Source: Bremia lactucae (taxonomy: Eukaryota; Oomycota; Peronosporomycetes; Peronosporales; Peronosporaceae). From it: 64,000 bases of DNA. The notes below the pieces were generated by a model. It worked only from the letters and a program-made list of their open reading frames with translations. It had not been told where the DNA came from and did no database searches. Shown here in pieces: positions 44,067 to 54,776 of the stretch (positions within the stretch are counted from its first letter, which is position 1; each line of letters opens with the position of its first letter). The stretch lies in the NCBI RefSeq assembly GCF_004359215.1, contig NC_090621.1:1662582-1726581 (forward strand), read 5' to 3'. Position numbers and translations under genes: made by a program.

Positions 44067-44279
44067 ACATCACCAATTTCTACCCAGCTCGTACAGACTG
44101 AGGTATTTCCCAAAGACGATCACAAAAACAATGGAATACTTGTTTTTAGACTGAGGTATTTCCCAAAGACGATCACAAAAACAATGGAATACTTGTTTTT
44201 GTAATCGTCTTTGGGAAATACCTCAGTCTCCACGAGCTGGGTAGAAATTGGTGATGTTTGACATCCCGTCAACGCACCC
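44045..44279. repeat. 76-bp inverted repeat enclosing a 53-bp tandem duplication
   Basis: Arms 44045-44120 and 44204-44279 are reverse complements with about two mismatches. Overlapping the left arm and the loop, 44095-44147 and 44148-44200 are identical direct repeats (AGACTGAGGTATTTCCC ... ACTTGTTTTT). It sits exactly where reverse transcriptase should lie between protease and integrase. Confidence 0.9.
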
Positions 44280-44335
44280 TCAACTGTGTTCGACTCGACA
44301 TCAGTTGCATACGCCTCTCGCAGGAGCACATTCTT

Positions 44336-44752
44336 TCAGGTGTCCTGCGTAGAGTTCGCAACTGTGCGTGTACGCCGGTCTATCCATAATTGGTACTTTG
44401 CCAACCATGGCATGCCTAGGATGAGGTCATACGGAGTCTCCATTCCTAGCACGGTGAAGTTCTCTTTACAAGAGAAGTCACTTAAGCTGAAGGCGAGTTC
44501 TACCTGAACTCCCTTAGACTTAACGAGCGCGCCGTTCGCTAAACGAACGGTCGCCTCTTCTCGCTTGCCATCCTGGCAAAGCGACTCAAACATCGCCGGT
44601 CTCTTTCTTAGAGCCGCGAGTTTCACAAAATTTTGTGATGCACCCGAATCCACTAGGAGGGTCATCACCTGGTCATAGCCTCTTACATGAGCGCTATAGA
44701 CCAGCAGGGTTGAGGTCCGAAATTTCGAGACCTCAGGGACTATGCTACCCAT
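44336..44752 (-). pseudogene. Retropepsin-like protease of the minus-strand element
   Basis: 138-codon open frame with the aspartic protease motif LLVDSGASQNFV (residues ~32-43) and the C-terminal motif TPYDLILGMPWL (~106-117). Typical of Ty3/gypsy pol, following gag on the same strand. The catalytic Asp is intact, but the element lacks RT, so it is a remnant. Confidence 0.88.
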
Positions 44753-44814
44753 TTGTTCGACAACTCTGAACTTAGGGGTAGCTTCAGAGTCCGCGTCAGT
44801 AGGGCATCCCGCCC

Positions 44815-46098
44815 CTACTGCGCTCCTGCATTTCCCGACCCCTCAGTGGTCGAGGCAGAACTCATGCGTCTCGCACGCTGGTTCTTGCCATCGCCCTTTG
44901 GGAAGGGAGTCCTCTTGCTGGGCATTTTTGCCCCAGCAGGGACCCTGGCATAGCAGCGAGCCATCATATGGCCGCGCTTGCCGCATTTAAAACAGACTAC
45001 GTCTGCATTNNNNNNNNNNNNNNNNNNNNNNNNNNNNNNNNNNNNNNNNNNNNNNNNNNNNNNNNNNNNNNNNNNNNNNNNNNNNNNNNNNNNNNNNNNN
45101 NNNNNNNNNNNNGCAGAACTCATGCGTCTCGCACGCTGGTTCTTGCCATCGCCCTTTGGGAAGGGAGTCCTCTTGCTGGGCATTTTTGCCCCAGCAGGGA
45201 CCCTGGCATAGCAGCGAGCCATCATATGGCCGCGCTTGCCGCATTTAAAACAGACCACGTCTGCATTGCCCAACTCCATAGGAGTGGCATCTGTCCTCTC
45301 GGCCGACGGCTTATACCAAGCTGTCGCCGAGGCACTGTTGTAGGATTGCTCCTCAACTAAGGCAATTTGGATTGCCTCTTCCATCGTCGACGGCACCTTT
45401 CTGAAAAGGGCCTGTCGCGATGGGCCATGCCGTAGTCCGTTCATAAACGTGGGCACCTTAATGTGCTCCGGAATCGGACCTACGGTTATGGATGCGGACA
45501 GCGAGCGCATCTCTTGCACATACTCTTGCAGAGATCGCTTCGCCTGTCGCGCCCCAAAGAAGCGCGCCTGAAGCAACACTTCGTTGTTCGGCGGCTGGTA
45601 CATGGCGCGAATCTTATCCTTAAAGATCGCCCATGAGGGGAACGCTTTTCTGTCCGCCATAAGCGCCGAGTAAGCCCACTCTGAGGCCTTACCGCGCAGA
45701 TGCGACATAGCGTACGACACCATCCGGCTGTCGTCCTCGATGAGCTGGGCGACACCACATTGCTCCACGGCTAAAAGCCAGTGGACAATCGTGTGCGCCG
45801 CAGTTCCATCGAACTTGGGCGGGTCCATCCGAATGGGCCTCGGCTGATGCGGCCGGGCAGAGAGCATCTCAACAGTCCTGTTGAGAGCCTCGCTCCGAGC
45901 CTGCTCATGCCTCAGCTAATCCTGAGTCTGAGTGACGAACTCCGCCGCAGCATGGCCCTGTGCCTCGGACACGGCCCTCCGCTGTCCGACCACGAATGCC
46001 TCAAACTGCTCCAACTGAGCAACATGTTGCTTAGGAGGACTACCCAGGAGCCTGGCCAGGGCTTGTTCACCAAGTCCCTGCGCCATTAGCCCTGACAT
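44815..46098 (-). pseudogene. Ty3/gypsy Gag with CCHC zinc knuckle (internal stop, assembly gap)
   Basis: From MSGLMAQGLGEQALARLL (46098) the frame hits one TAG at about 45917-45915, then continues LRHEQARSEALNRTVEMLSA into the capsid-like domain (MDPPKFDGTAAHTIVHWLLA, SHLRGKASEWAYSAL, FFGARQAKRSLQEYVQEMRS). The nucleocapsid knuckle CFKCGKRGHMMARC follows. The knuckle region appears twice, on both sides of the 103-N gap, probably an assembly duplication. A different gag lineage from the one at 38740. Confidence 0.85.
44855..45267. repeat. 155-bp direct repeat flanking an N gap
   Basis: 44855-45009 and 45113-45267 match over 155 bp with a single base difference, and the 103 N between them begin and end exactly at the repeat edges. 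This is typical of two contigs ending in the same sequence being placed in tandem. Confidence 0.85.
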
Positions 46099-46211
46099 CT
46101 CCCGATGATGTTCGGAGAGATGGGGAAAATGAGTTCAATCAATATTGAGGCCCATCCTCACGTACACACGCAGAGATGCGGGTCGTGGGAAGGATTTCAA
46201 GTGCTACCAAG

Positions 46212-46950
46212 TGTAGGTGGGCACGTCGTAATGTGGCCGCGCTCTACTTAGACACACCCTAGCACAGCGAAGAAGCGGTTTAACCTGCTTCTCTTGCTGC
46301 AGTTGTAATGGGGCAACCCATTATATTAAGTAGTCATAGTTTTATTACATAATTACATACATTAAGTGTAGGCAGTATCCGGATAGCGGATACTGCGCGT
46401 CTATTTATTATTGGTTTATTATTGGGGTGCCATACCCAATAATTAGCCAATAATAATTAGTTCTATATTTGAGAGGTTCCCATGAGCTAGGGAACATATT
46501 CGCACTTACTGCGAATTACAAAAACACAAATAAACAGAGTTAAAATTACCTTATAAATCACAGCGTTTCCTCAGCTTAATTATTAGTGTAAGACGGTAAC
46601 GGGCTCTTACCACGTTACAGCAGTAATGTAGTTGTGGTGGGCGCGCAAGCGTCCTCACCCAACACACTAAGAACTGTAAATAAGAGTCGTCCCGGGAGCG
46701 GTAATCCGGCTCCTCATGCGCACTTATCAAGTAGGAAGTAATTTTCAGACTGATTTATATTTAATCGTATTAAATATATATACCTATTTTCACCAAGTAA
46801 AATGTCATCTCTACTGATAACACTTAACATGTATTGCGAGCGTGTCTTTCTAGATACCTCGCGTAACGGATGACGCTAGCCGTCATCACGAATGACGCTG
46901 GGCGTCATCCTTCCTAGAGCGATAGGTCTGTAATTCGTCGCATTATCATC
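46212..46950 (-). repeat. Family-3 LTR, 5' LTR of the minus-strand element, interrupted and truncated
   Basis: The same colinear blocks as the LTR at 61878-62476: TAGCACAGCGA, TTGTGGTGGGCGCGCAAG, GGGAGCGGTAATCCG, ATGACGCTAGCCGTCATCA. The 3' end TACA at 46212 is followed on the minus strand by CTTGGTAGCACTTGAAATCC, the putative primer-binding region, and then by gag. A solo LTR of another family splits it at 46304-46619, and its first ~150 bp (at the right) are missing. Confidence 0.82.
46304..46619. mobile_element. Solo LTR (family 4) inserted in the family-3 LTR, TSD GCAGT
   Basis: 316 bp starting TGTAATGGGGCAACCC and ending CACGTTACA. GCAGT occurs at 46299-46303 and again at 46620-46624. 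The uninterrupted equivalent at about 62020 (GTGCAGTGAGGTAGTTGTGG) carries the site once, which proves the insertion and its boundaries. Confidence 0.92.
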
Positions 46951-46951
46951 G

Positions 46952-47031
46952 TAACGGGCTAAAGTTGCCCTAATGTTACACAGTTCCCGTTAAGTTAACT
47001 TGGTGTGTTGAAGGGGATGGTCAATCTCTCA
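46952..47031 (+). repeat. Family-3 LTR 5' fragment
   Basis: GTAACGGGCTAAAGTTGCCC ... GGGGATGGTCAATC matches the start of the family-3 LTR (compare 5777 onward and the reverse complement of 62476 downward), in the opposite orientation to the neighbouring LTR. Confidence 0.72.
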
Positions 47032-47367
47032 TGTACAAAACATATCCTTATAAGAATGTGAGTCCTGTAAGATGCCGCTTCGGTCCAAAGGCCGACTGGC
47101 ACTGACTCAATGTGTCAGCTACGCGCCATATCCTTGCATAATCACCAGCCAAGCTATCTTGCGTGTCAGCTTAATTACCACTTGGAAGCGAATGCCGATA
47201 AAAATTGAAAAACATTGAACTGAACTTTCTATTATTTATGCAAAGCTGGTCATACCTTTGCTGCTGGACGCGGAGCCGAATCGTTTCAGCCAATTGGGTC
47301 CTCGCACAGGAGCAACGACATCTAGTAAACATAGGAGTACGGTACTTTTACGGTATCCACGCGACCT
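47032..47367. other. Intergenic, no feature recognised
   Basis: Spacer between the retroelement block and the 3' end of the homoserine O-acetyltransferase gene. Nothing recognised. Confidence 0.5.
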
Positions 47368-48648
47368 TTAATTCTCAGTTCGAGCGAGAAATTTCAGAGT
47401 AAGGTCGCTTATGGCTTCTTGCCCAAGAAGGAAGCCATCATGACCGTGAGGTGACGGAAGCACTACAAGCTCCGAATTAGTCAATCGCGTGGCAATCTCT
47501 TGCTGCTCAACGATTGGATACAACACATCCGAATCAATGCCAATAACTAGCGACGGCTGGCACAACGAGTTCAGCGCCTTCTCGACACCGCCCCGGTCCC
47601 GTCCGACGTCATGTGTATCCATCATATGCAAAAGCGTTAAGTACGAATTGACATCAAACCGAGACAAGAATTTGAGGCCCTGGTACGCAAGATACGACTG
47701 CACCACGTAGCGTCCGTACTTGAGCGCGAGCTTGTCGCGCTGATCTAAGTGCGCGTCTTGGCATCGTTGAAACTTTTGTGTATAGACAGCATGCGTTTGA
47801 TAGCTCACCATGGCAATTTGGCGAGCAAGTGCAAGGCCCTCGTGCGGAGGCGCGTCAAGAGTATAGTAGCCATTACAAAAGTTTGGATCCATGTAAATGG
47901 CTTGCCGCTGCAGTTCGCTAATGCCAATCTGCCACGCCGAGTGCTGGGCGCCGCATGCAATAACTATAAAACGTTTAACATACTCTTGTCCTTGGAACGC
48001 CCACTCGAGTGTTTGCATGCCACCTAGCGAGCCTCCAATCACCGCCTGGACCTGGCGCACACCCAATCTGTCCTCAAGCAGTCTTCGCTGTAGCGCAACG
48101 GCGTCACGCAACGTCACGGCGGGAAAATCTGGTCCATAGAATTTTCCTGTGCGTGGGTTCACAGATGTGGGTCCCGTGCTGCCGTAGCACGAGCCCAAGA
48201 CATTGCTGCAAACAATAAAGTACTTGTTTGTCCACTCGGGCGTGACCATGGCGTCCCAGTATTGATGTACGAGCGCGTGGCCCGTGAGGGCATGGCATAG
48301 CACAATGACGTTATCTCGCGCTGCATTGAGCTTGCCATAGGTGGTATAAGCCACGACGGGCGCCTCGAGCTCGGTGCCATTTTCGAGTCGCAATGTCCCA
48401 GGTAGCTGGTACGCACTCGAGACGGCGCTGGGATGCGTAGTATCGTAGTACTCATCCTGAATGAATTGGTCAGTGGACGAATGAGAAGATGCAGAGATTT
48501 CGTGGCTGATGGAGAAACATCGAGAGGGAATAGTTCGCGACGCGGGAGAAAATGTGACGCGCGAGATTGAACGACGCAAGGACCGGTGGAACATACTGCA
48601 CATTGCAAAATGGGCTCTCGCGCTAGGAAATGAGTCTACAAGACCCAA
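47368..48648 (-). CDS. Homoserine O-acetyltransferase (MetX-type alpha/beta hydrolase)
   Basis: Transfers acetyl from acetyl-CoA to L-homoserine, the activating step of the sulfhydrylation route to methionine. Some close relatives use serine instead. The 426-residue intronless ORF has the catalytic triad: S207 in GGSLGGMQ (nucleophile elbow), D374 in DSDVLYP, H403 in HGHDGFL. The conserved LTGHALVHQYW (121-131) forms the active-site tunnel. The first ~55 residues are an Arg/Ser-rich extension (MFHRSLRRSISRV ... RCFSIS) that looks like a mitochondrial presequence. The likely start is Met16 or Met19 (48603 or 48594) rather than the first Met. It is divergent from ETF-beta across about 115-170 bp. 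Confidence 0.92.
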   Translation of the reverse strand: MGLVDSFPSARAHFAMCSMFHRSLRRSISRVTFSPASRTIPSRCFSISHEISASSHSSTDQFIQDEYYDTTHPSAVSSAYQLPGTLRLENGTELEAPVVAYTTYGKLNAARDNVIVLCHALTGHALVHQYWDAMVTPEWTNKYFIVCSNVLGSCYGSTGPTSVNPRTGKFYGPDFPAVTLRDAVALQRRLLEDRLGVRQVQAVIGGSLGGMQTLEWAFQGQEYVKRFIVIACGAQHSAWQIGISELQRQAIYMDPNFCNGYYTLDAPPHEGLALARQIAMVSYQTHAVYTQKFQRCQDAHLDQRDKLALKYGRYVVQSYLAYQGLKFLSRFDVNSYLTLLHMMDTHDVGRDRGGVEKALNSLCQPSLVIGIDSDVLYPIVEQQEIATRLTNSELVVLPSPHGHDGFLLGQEAISDLTLKFLARTEN

Positions 48649-48716
48649 TTATTGGAGCAATTTTGACTTTCATTAAATAGACTATGTTGTTTTAAATACT
48701 ACTTCAAATCGCTTAA

Positions 48717-48730
48717 TCATTTTCATTCAA
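48717..48730 (+). promoter_or_regulatory. Possible oomycete initiator (Inr) for the ETF-beta gene
   Basis: TCATTTTCATTCAA resembles the oomycete core initiator (TCATTYYNCAWTTT-like), missing one spacer base. It lies 33-46 bp before the ATG at 48763, a normal oomycete 5' UTR length. The whole divergent spacer 48649-48762 must serve both genes. Confidence 0.4.
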
Positions 48731-48762
48731 CAACCAAGCGTCGGATCTTCCTACGTGTCGCG

Positions 48763-49518
48763 ATGAAGATTTTAGTTCCCGTAAAGCGTGTAGTGGACTA
48801 CGCTGTCAAGATCCGCGTGGAGCCTAAAGGCGTGGATTTAAAGAATGTTAAGATGAGTATGAATCCCTTTTGCGAGATTGCCGTGGAGGAGGCTATTCGC
48901 TTGAAAGAAAAAAAGGTGGCCACTGAGATCGTTGCCGTGTCGATTGGGCCTAAACAAGCCCAAGAGACGCTGCGTACGGCCCTCGCTATGGGCGCAGATC
49001 GGGGTATTCACATCAATACGGACATGCGCACAGACCAGGAGCTGCAGCCACTGGCTGTAGCCAAGCTACTGAAGGAGATCGTGGCCAAAGAGGATCCACA
49101 AATCGTCATGTGCGGCAAGCAAAGCATCGACGCCGATGCCGCCCAGACTGGGCCCCTTCTCGCAGGCCTTCTAGATTGGAGCCAGGGCACATTTGCATCC
49201 GACATCACGATCGAAGGCGATTGTCTCAACATCACCCGGGAGACTGATTCTGGGATTGAGACGCTTAAACTGTGCTTGCCCGCTGTGGTGACTGCCGACC
49301 TGCGTCTGAATGAGCCACGCTATGCCACGTTGCCAAACATTATGAAGGCCAAGAAGAAGAAAATTGAGACGTTTGAGGCCGACAGCTTTGGTGTGGACCT
49401 TGCCCCGCGCATTGAAGTGGTGGAAGTGAAGAACCCTGCCTCGCGAAAGGCTGGTATCAAGGTGTCGACTGTTGACGAGCTTGTTGATAAGCTAAAGAAC
49501 GAGGTTGGTGTCATTTAA
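48763..49518 (+). CDS. ETFB: Electron transfer flavoprotein subunit beta
   Basis: Mitochondrial matrix flavoprotein subunit that, with ETF-alpha, carries electrons from acyl-CoA and amino-acid dehydrogenases to ETF-ubiquinone oxidoreductase. 251 residues, intronless, close to the human 255. It starts [19 protein letters not shown], contains [18 protein letters not shown] (family N-terminal motif), and LCGKQ-type [16 protein letters not shown] (AMP/FAD interface). The ETF-beta signature [21 protein letters not shown] lies at ~183-203. As in other ETF-betas there is no cleavable presequence. Divergent neighbour of homoserine O-acetyltransferase. Confidence 0.96.
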   Translation: MKILVPVKRVVDYAVKIRVEPKGVDLKNVKMSMNPFCEIAVEEAIRLKEKKVATEIVAVSIGPKQAQETLRTALAMGADRGIHINTDMRTDQELQPLAVAKLLKEIVAKEDPQIVMCGKQSIDADAAQTGPLLAGLLDWSQGTFASDITIEGDCLNITRETDSGIETLKLCLPAVVTADLRLNEPRYATLPNIMKAKKKKIETFEADSFGVDLAPRIEVVEVKNPASRKAGIKVSTVDELVDKLKNEVGVI

Positions 49519-50123
49519 ACGAGGTAATGACTCGACAATTGCTGATATCAGATAAAGCGAGAGGATCTATCTTGCAACCCTAGTACAAACCTTTCATTTA
49601 ATGTCATAATCGAAAGAGCTCAAATGCTCAAATTGAGGTCAATCTGTGTTTTGGAACATGAAAAGGCTGTTACATAAATAAGTATAATTTCAAAAGACAC
49701 ATATCATGAAGGTCACGACGCTTTGTAAAGGAAAACAACCGCTGACCACTTCATAGCAAGATTTCAAGCTGCAAAGCTTCTACATAGCATCTGCGCTATG
49801 CTTACATTGACCAAAAATAACGCATACCAGCCATTTGAATGATAACAAAGAATCTGAGTAAAGCCAAATTTGCGTGAAGCCGTATCGCTGACGGCTTAAT
49901 CAGCAAAAGTTGGTTGTCAATTTTTCTCGTTATTTCTTCATTATTATGACCATGATGGGGTGCACGTGGTATATAGGAAACCGATACACAAATAGTTTGT
50001 ATGTAGCATTTGCCAGAATGTTCCATTAATGGTATAATATAAATGTCTAGTGACATAATCCTCGCGGTTTAGAAATGTTACAGCTATATATAGATTAAAA
50101 AATAGCTATATGGCACCAGCGCC
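49519..50123. other. Convergent 3' intergenic region
   Basis: 605 bp between the stop codons of ETF-beta (+) and the mitochondrial RNA polymerase (-). AT-rich; no ORF or repeat recognised. Confidence 0.5.
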
Positions 50124-53100
50124 TTAGTTGAAAAAATACAAACTGTCCAAAACACTGCGAAGGTCCAAGTCACCCAGCTGTGGAACATCGTCGAACGCCA
50201 TATCAGGGAAACGCAAATGCAACTCTGTCAGCAAATCTTCCAACAGAGGTTGCTCATACAAATTTACAAATTCTTCACGCAATCGGCGGTTCATCGTATC
50301 CACAGAACACGCATGCGTCCAGTAACTATCGTGCACAGCCGCAAACGAAATTTTATCATCTTCGAGGCAACGACGCGCCGTTAGCATCATATGTGTCGAG
50401 TCCAGTGAATGGACAAAATTCGGCGGAAAAGCCGATTTTTGTCGGCCAATGCTTACTGGTTGCCCTTCATTATCCACCATAAGCACATGTTGCACTTTGG
50501 TGCGCACTTGCTTGGTTGCCTTGCTTCGGTATGGCTGGACCACAGGCAGCCCAAGGGGTGTGATCCATGACATTGGCTGCCCGCTTTCCCCAACCTTCGC
50601 AGCACATCTGGCTAGCCACGACATGATACCACGAGCCGAGTTAAATAGATCTCCCATAGACCCAATCGTCAACTCGGCGCAGTAGCAAGACGCATGATAG
50701 ATCGCATCCTCTAATTTGTCATCCATAATATGACCTTTAGTTAAGAATGTTTCATGCAAACGCGCGGAAATTTGTTTCCGCGCCCCAATGTACGTGACAC
50801 CATACACACTCGTCATAACCGTCTGTTTAACCACCTTGCGCGTGATAATGCCTTGTAAGAATTGGGCACACTTTTTACGTTGCGCTCGATCCAAGAGGTG
50901 TCGGAGCTTGGCTCGTTGCGCACAGGATTCCGTCGAGTCGTTTACAGGGATATTGAGAATCATTGCGCGCACTTCGTCGGGGCTTGGCACATCCTGGGCA
51001 GCATCGTGCTCTACCTTGGCCATGACTTGGGTCGCTACCCCCATATAGACGTCACTCGGTCGTCCTGCTGGCACTAAATTCACTTGTGCGCCTCCACAAA
51101 GGTCACGGCCTAAAGCCGCATAATGCTGCAGTCCATTGCATGAACCATCTTGGTGAATAGGAATGTTTGAAAGATACTTGGTCGGATCAGGCGACTCAAT
51201 CGCACGCCTGAGTTCAAAACACACGCCCAGAGCCAAGAACGGGTAGTCTGCACCTTTCCACCAGGCGCAATCGTCTTGACCGAGTGGGTTCTTTGCAGAC
51301 GCCACGACCTTGTCCATGTGCGCATTGGCAAATTCCACACGCTCATCGAACGAGCACTTGTCCACTCCAAAAACGTTTGCCAAGTGAATTTTCATCCATC
51401 GCAGACCATGTTCGCCCAATGGTTTACGATCTTTAAAGATTAATAAGCTACGAGATAGATCTGAGCCGAGGTGGTTTAAATTAGGAGGAATAGGATACAC
51501 ACGACCACGAAAATCCATATTGTAAGGAAAGTAAAGCTCCGGCTCGTCTTTAAACTCTTCCGCGACTTGCAGCTTGTACAGCGTGTCGCAGCGCAGCGAG
51601 TGAAATTCCCGGTTTAATTGTTCAATCTGCATTTCAACAGCAAGGGGTTAGTAGTATTCACAGCGACTGTAGGAATTAGATGTGAGTGACAAAGCTCCAT
51701 TTTGTGGAACCTCTAGAAATGCTCAGTAGGAGAATAAACCCATGAGCCTTCAAGTAGCAACTGCTTCATATAGCAATCAGTTTGAACCCACATGACGTGG
51801 GTGTGTCATCATGTGGGCTTGATTCTGTTGCATGCTATTAGCCATAAATGTAATTTTTTCAAAGCTTACCTTCCGAACATTCTTCTGATATAGCGTCGGG
51901 TCATTGGCAAATTCAGGACTCTCGGGATCTGGAAGCGGGACGTCCTTACGTGTCGGCAAGTCACCAAAATTGCCGCCATTTTCCCAAATCTGAAGAACCA
52001 CATCCAGCACTTCTCGATTAATTACCCACGGCACGTCCGCCATAAGGTTCAACGCCTTTAAAATGCCATCCATGTCACCACGCTGCACACAATCCATTTG
52101 CCACGCTGAATCGCGTTGACGCATGATCTTCGTTCGTAATTTTAAATAACCGCCATTCACAACGTCAACCCACGGGCGAGGAGGCACAAGCATTGGCAAG
52201 TACCGCGCAGTCCATGGCAAAACGTTTGCGTCTGGGTTCGTGGCTAGCACAGTGTCAGCTATTCGCTGGTGGATCTGAATCACGCCCGCCCGACGATTGC
52301 GGTCAAAAACGTAATTATGAAGAAAAGCTGGTTCAGGGGCAGGCAAACCTCTCGCAGCGCATAGTTCGGGAGTGGAGACCTCCCCAAATGCATTCGGTAC
52401 ATAACACGTGCGCTGGATACAATCCACGACGGCTGCCCCAACTTTTAATTGAAGCCGCTTGTCCCAGCCTCCGACTGTGTCAATATAATTTTTCATTCGA
52501 ACTTTTAAACTTTCAAGCTTGATTTTCTGCGACACTTGTAGAAAAAACTTTTCTTCGTCCCCATTGTACCTTTTCGTACTTTCCTCTTTTTTCGAAATAA
52601 TTTCTTCCTGGACCGCTTTCCCCATTGCAAGGGCAAGTTTAATAAACTTCGGACCTTTGGACTCCATAAGGCACATATTCAGCATAATATTCATGCCCGT
52701 TGCAGCGAGCACAGCGTGATCTAAAAGCATTAGAGCCGGTCCGTAGATATTGCTATCGGTGCTGTGTTTCCCATTCTTGATCTTTTGCTGCTCAACCTTC
52801 ACATACTTTTCCGTCTCAGGTATCCATTTCCGAATTAAATCCTTAGCTGCGTTGGTCTCTGTGGTACGTCCAATCTGTCGCACCTTTTCTTGCGAGGCCG
52901 AGTATTTGTCCATGGCCATTTCGTAGACGGAGCATTCAAGACGGAGCTGACGCGCATAGCGACGACGCATTTCTTGGACCTCTTCGCTCGTTGAGCATTT
53001 GGCTAGCTGCTCCGTCGGAATCTCAAAAGTTTCAAGCCACTTCTCCACATCTTCGTCGGACATATAAGAGCGAGAGCTCTTGCATAGCTTCACTGTGTTG

Positions 53101-53432
53101 CCAAGAAGATCATCAAGCCCTAATGTCAATGGTGCTAGCTCGTACGGCTTCTCAACTGTAGAACGAGGAATCATGTTCTTTGCGCGAATGGACCAGTCGG
53201 CCTCAGCCAGGCGACGCGTTTTGACGTATTCAATCCGAGGCTCAAACTCGTCGGTTGAGTCCGAGTTGGCAGTAGTCCATGTCCTGGCCACTTCGTGAGC
53301 CGAGGAGCTTTTACGGCGCATAATCAGACTCAGCACGCTGCGATGCATGTGTACGCAATCGATTTGTCGCTTGTACGGTCGACGGAGTGCCGTGCACGCC
53401 ACGCGCGTCGAAGTCACGATGGATGCCTGCAT
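50124..53432 (-). CDS. Mitochondrial DNA-directed RNA polymerase (single-subunit, T7-like)
   Basis: Transcribes the mitochondrial genome. Exon 1 53432-51870 (521 codons) and exon 2 51626-50124 join in frame across a 243-bp GT-AG intron, giving 1021 residues. Catalytic motifs: motif A DGSCNGLQHYAALGRD with D681; motif B RKVVKQTVMTSVYG with K788 and Y796; motif C VHDSYWTHA with D954. LRCDTLYKLQVA, FPYNMDFRGRVYP and the C-terminal YFFN are family-typical. The N-terminus is basic and Ser/Thr-rich (MQASIVTSTRVACTALRRPY), consistent with mitochondrial import. The intron is much longer than the 58-76-bp introns elsewhere in the window. It shares a 324-bp divergent promoter with the TXNDC9-like gene. 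Confidence 0.95.
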
Positions 53433-53756
53433 TACGAGTTGATCGCGTATCTACTTGACTAAGGAGGATACTACAGTTCCACGAAAAGTTGTCACTCGAC
53501 AAGATCAAGATAGTCGCAGGAACGACACTGCTGAATGCTGGTCGGGACGACGGAAAACGAGCCGATCTCGACGCTTGACCCTTCGAGTGTGAGGCGGTAG
53601 CGATGACTGGGTCAGGGCGATTGAAATCAATATGGCCAATCAGGTTTGGTTTTGCTTCAATGGGTTGTTTTCTATGTAGCTTTTCATATTTTAAAACAAT
53701 TACGTTGGAGATGCCAAAATTAAAAAAAAAAGAATTCGCTATTAAAATAAATAGTG
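53433..53756. other. Divergent promoter region
   Basis: 324 bp between the start codons of the mitochondrial RNA polymerase (-) and the TXNDC9-like gene (+). It contains a poly-A/T tract near 53723. No specific site identified. Confidence 0.5.
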
Positions 53757-54776
53757 ATGGAGACTGTCGCCAAGCATAGCGCGTGCACTCAAACAAATCA
53801 CGCGCACCATCAACTTGACAGCTATGATTTGGATGAGGTTGATATGGCGTTTGACCCAACGCTCGCCTCGTGTTGCGAGCGCGATGAACAGGAGTACAAG
53901 AAAGCCATGAAGGTCAAAGCCGTCTTGACGGCAAATGATCCAACGAGTGGAGCGGTGCGAATGCGTCAACAGTTGTTTACTTTGCCTCCTATAGTCACGC
54001 AACAGCCTTTAGTGCTCGCGCCTCAAGTTTCGCAGCTGAAGCAGGCGCTTATATCTGACTCTGAGTCGGATGTTGATGATTTTGACGAAAGTGATGACGA
54101 CTTGAGTATGGAAGTCATGCTAGCCGCTCGTCGTCAGGAGCTTGAAAAGCAAATTCAAAATGCTAAGCAGAATATTGCTGAAGGCTACGGGGTGGCTCTG
54201 GATGCAGAGTTATCGCAGCTTGTGCAGGAGCTGCGAAATGAACCGGAGGTGCCACGTGTGGCGCTTGTAGTGGATAATAGCGCAGCTAAGACGGCACAAT
54301 ATTTGCGTGCCATGCGCAATAAGATGACAGAAATCGCACAGCGCTTTTTAGGAACAAAATTTTATATAGTGATATCAGCGCGTGATGATGAATCGCTTCG
54401 TGTGCTGCGAATAGGCTCTGCACCTGCCTTGGCAGCATTTAGAAGGGGTGAGTGCGTGAACTCGCTTGCGCTAGATTTAAAGGCAATATTGTCGGATCTG
54501 GACGTTCTGTGGGAAGCGCGGTACTTGCCGTGGCTGATAAAAAGCAACGTGCTGACTAATGAGCGCCAAATTTTGAAAGGCTGTCAGAATAAGGCAAGCA
54601 GGAAGGAGATTATCAAGAAAGATGAATCTGAGCCTAAAGATGAATCTGAGCACGAAGGATTTGATTGTGGTGTGAAGAATTGCCGTTTGCGATTCGGGTA
54701 CGAGCACGAACACGTTGGGTCTTCACAGCTGGTCAAAGATGAAATTGCTTCGTGGCGTCAGACTCTGAATAAATGA
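53757..54776 (+). CDS. TXNDC9 / phosducin-like thioredoxin-fold protein
   Basis: 339 residues from ATG 53757 (METVAKHSAC), intronless. Residues ~90-110 are acidic (SDSESDVDDFDESDDD). A long charged helix (~112-150: MLAARRQELEKQIQNAKQNI) precedes a thioredoxin-like domain (~155-260) in the order seen in TXNDC9 and phosducin-like proteins. That order is a helix, an EGYG turn, VALVV strand, RFLGTKFYIVIS strand, then a GSAPALAAFRRGE strand pair. No CxxC redox motif. Family members assist the CCT chaperonin in folding tubulin or actin. The C-terminal Cys cluster (CGVKNC) is unusual. The family assignment rests on the pattern, not strong identity. Confidence 0.6.
   Translation: METVAKHSACTQTNHAHHQLDSYDLDEVDMAFDPTLASCCERDEQEYKKAMKVKAVLTANDPTSGAVRMRQQLFTLPPIVTQQPLVLAPQVSQLKQALISDSESDVDDFDESDDDLSMEVMLAARRQELEKQIQNAKQNIAEGYGVALDAELSQLVQELRNEPEVPRVALVVDNSAAKTAQYLRAMRNKMTEIAQRFLGTKFYIVISARDDESLRVLRIGSAPALAAFRRGECVNSLALDLKAILSDLDVLWEARYLPWLIKSNVLTNERQILKGCQNKASRKEIIKKDESEPKDESEHEGFDCGVKNCRLRFGYEHEHVGSSQLVKDEIASWRQTLNK

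Noticed and set aside
51777..51869. C-terminal extension of mitochondrial RNA polymerase exon 1 (VSFEKITFMAN...)
   Set aside because: It follows a good GTAAGC donor; skipping it joins the exons in frame and restores the conserved SLRCDTLYKL region, so it is intron.
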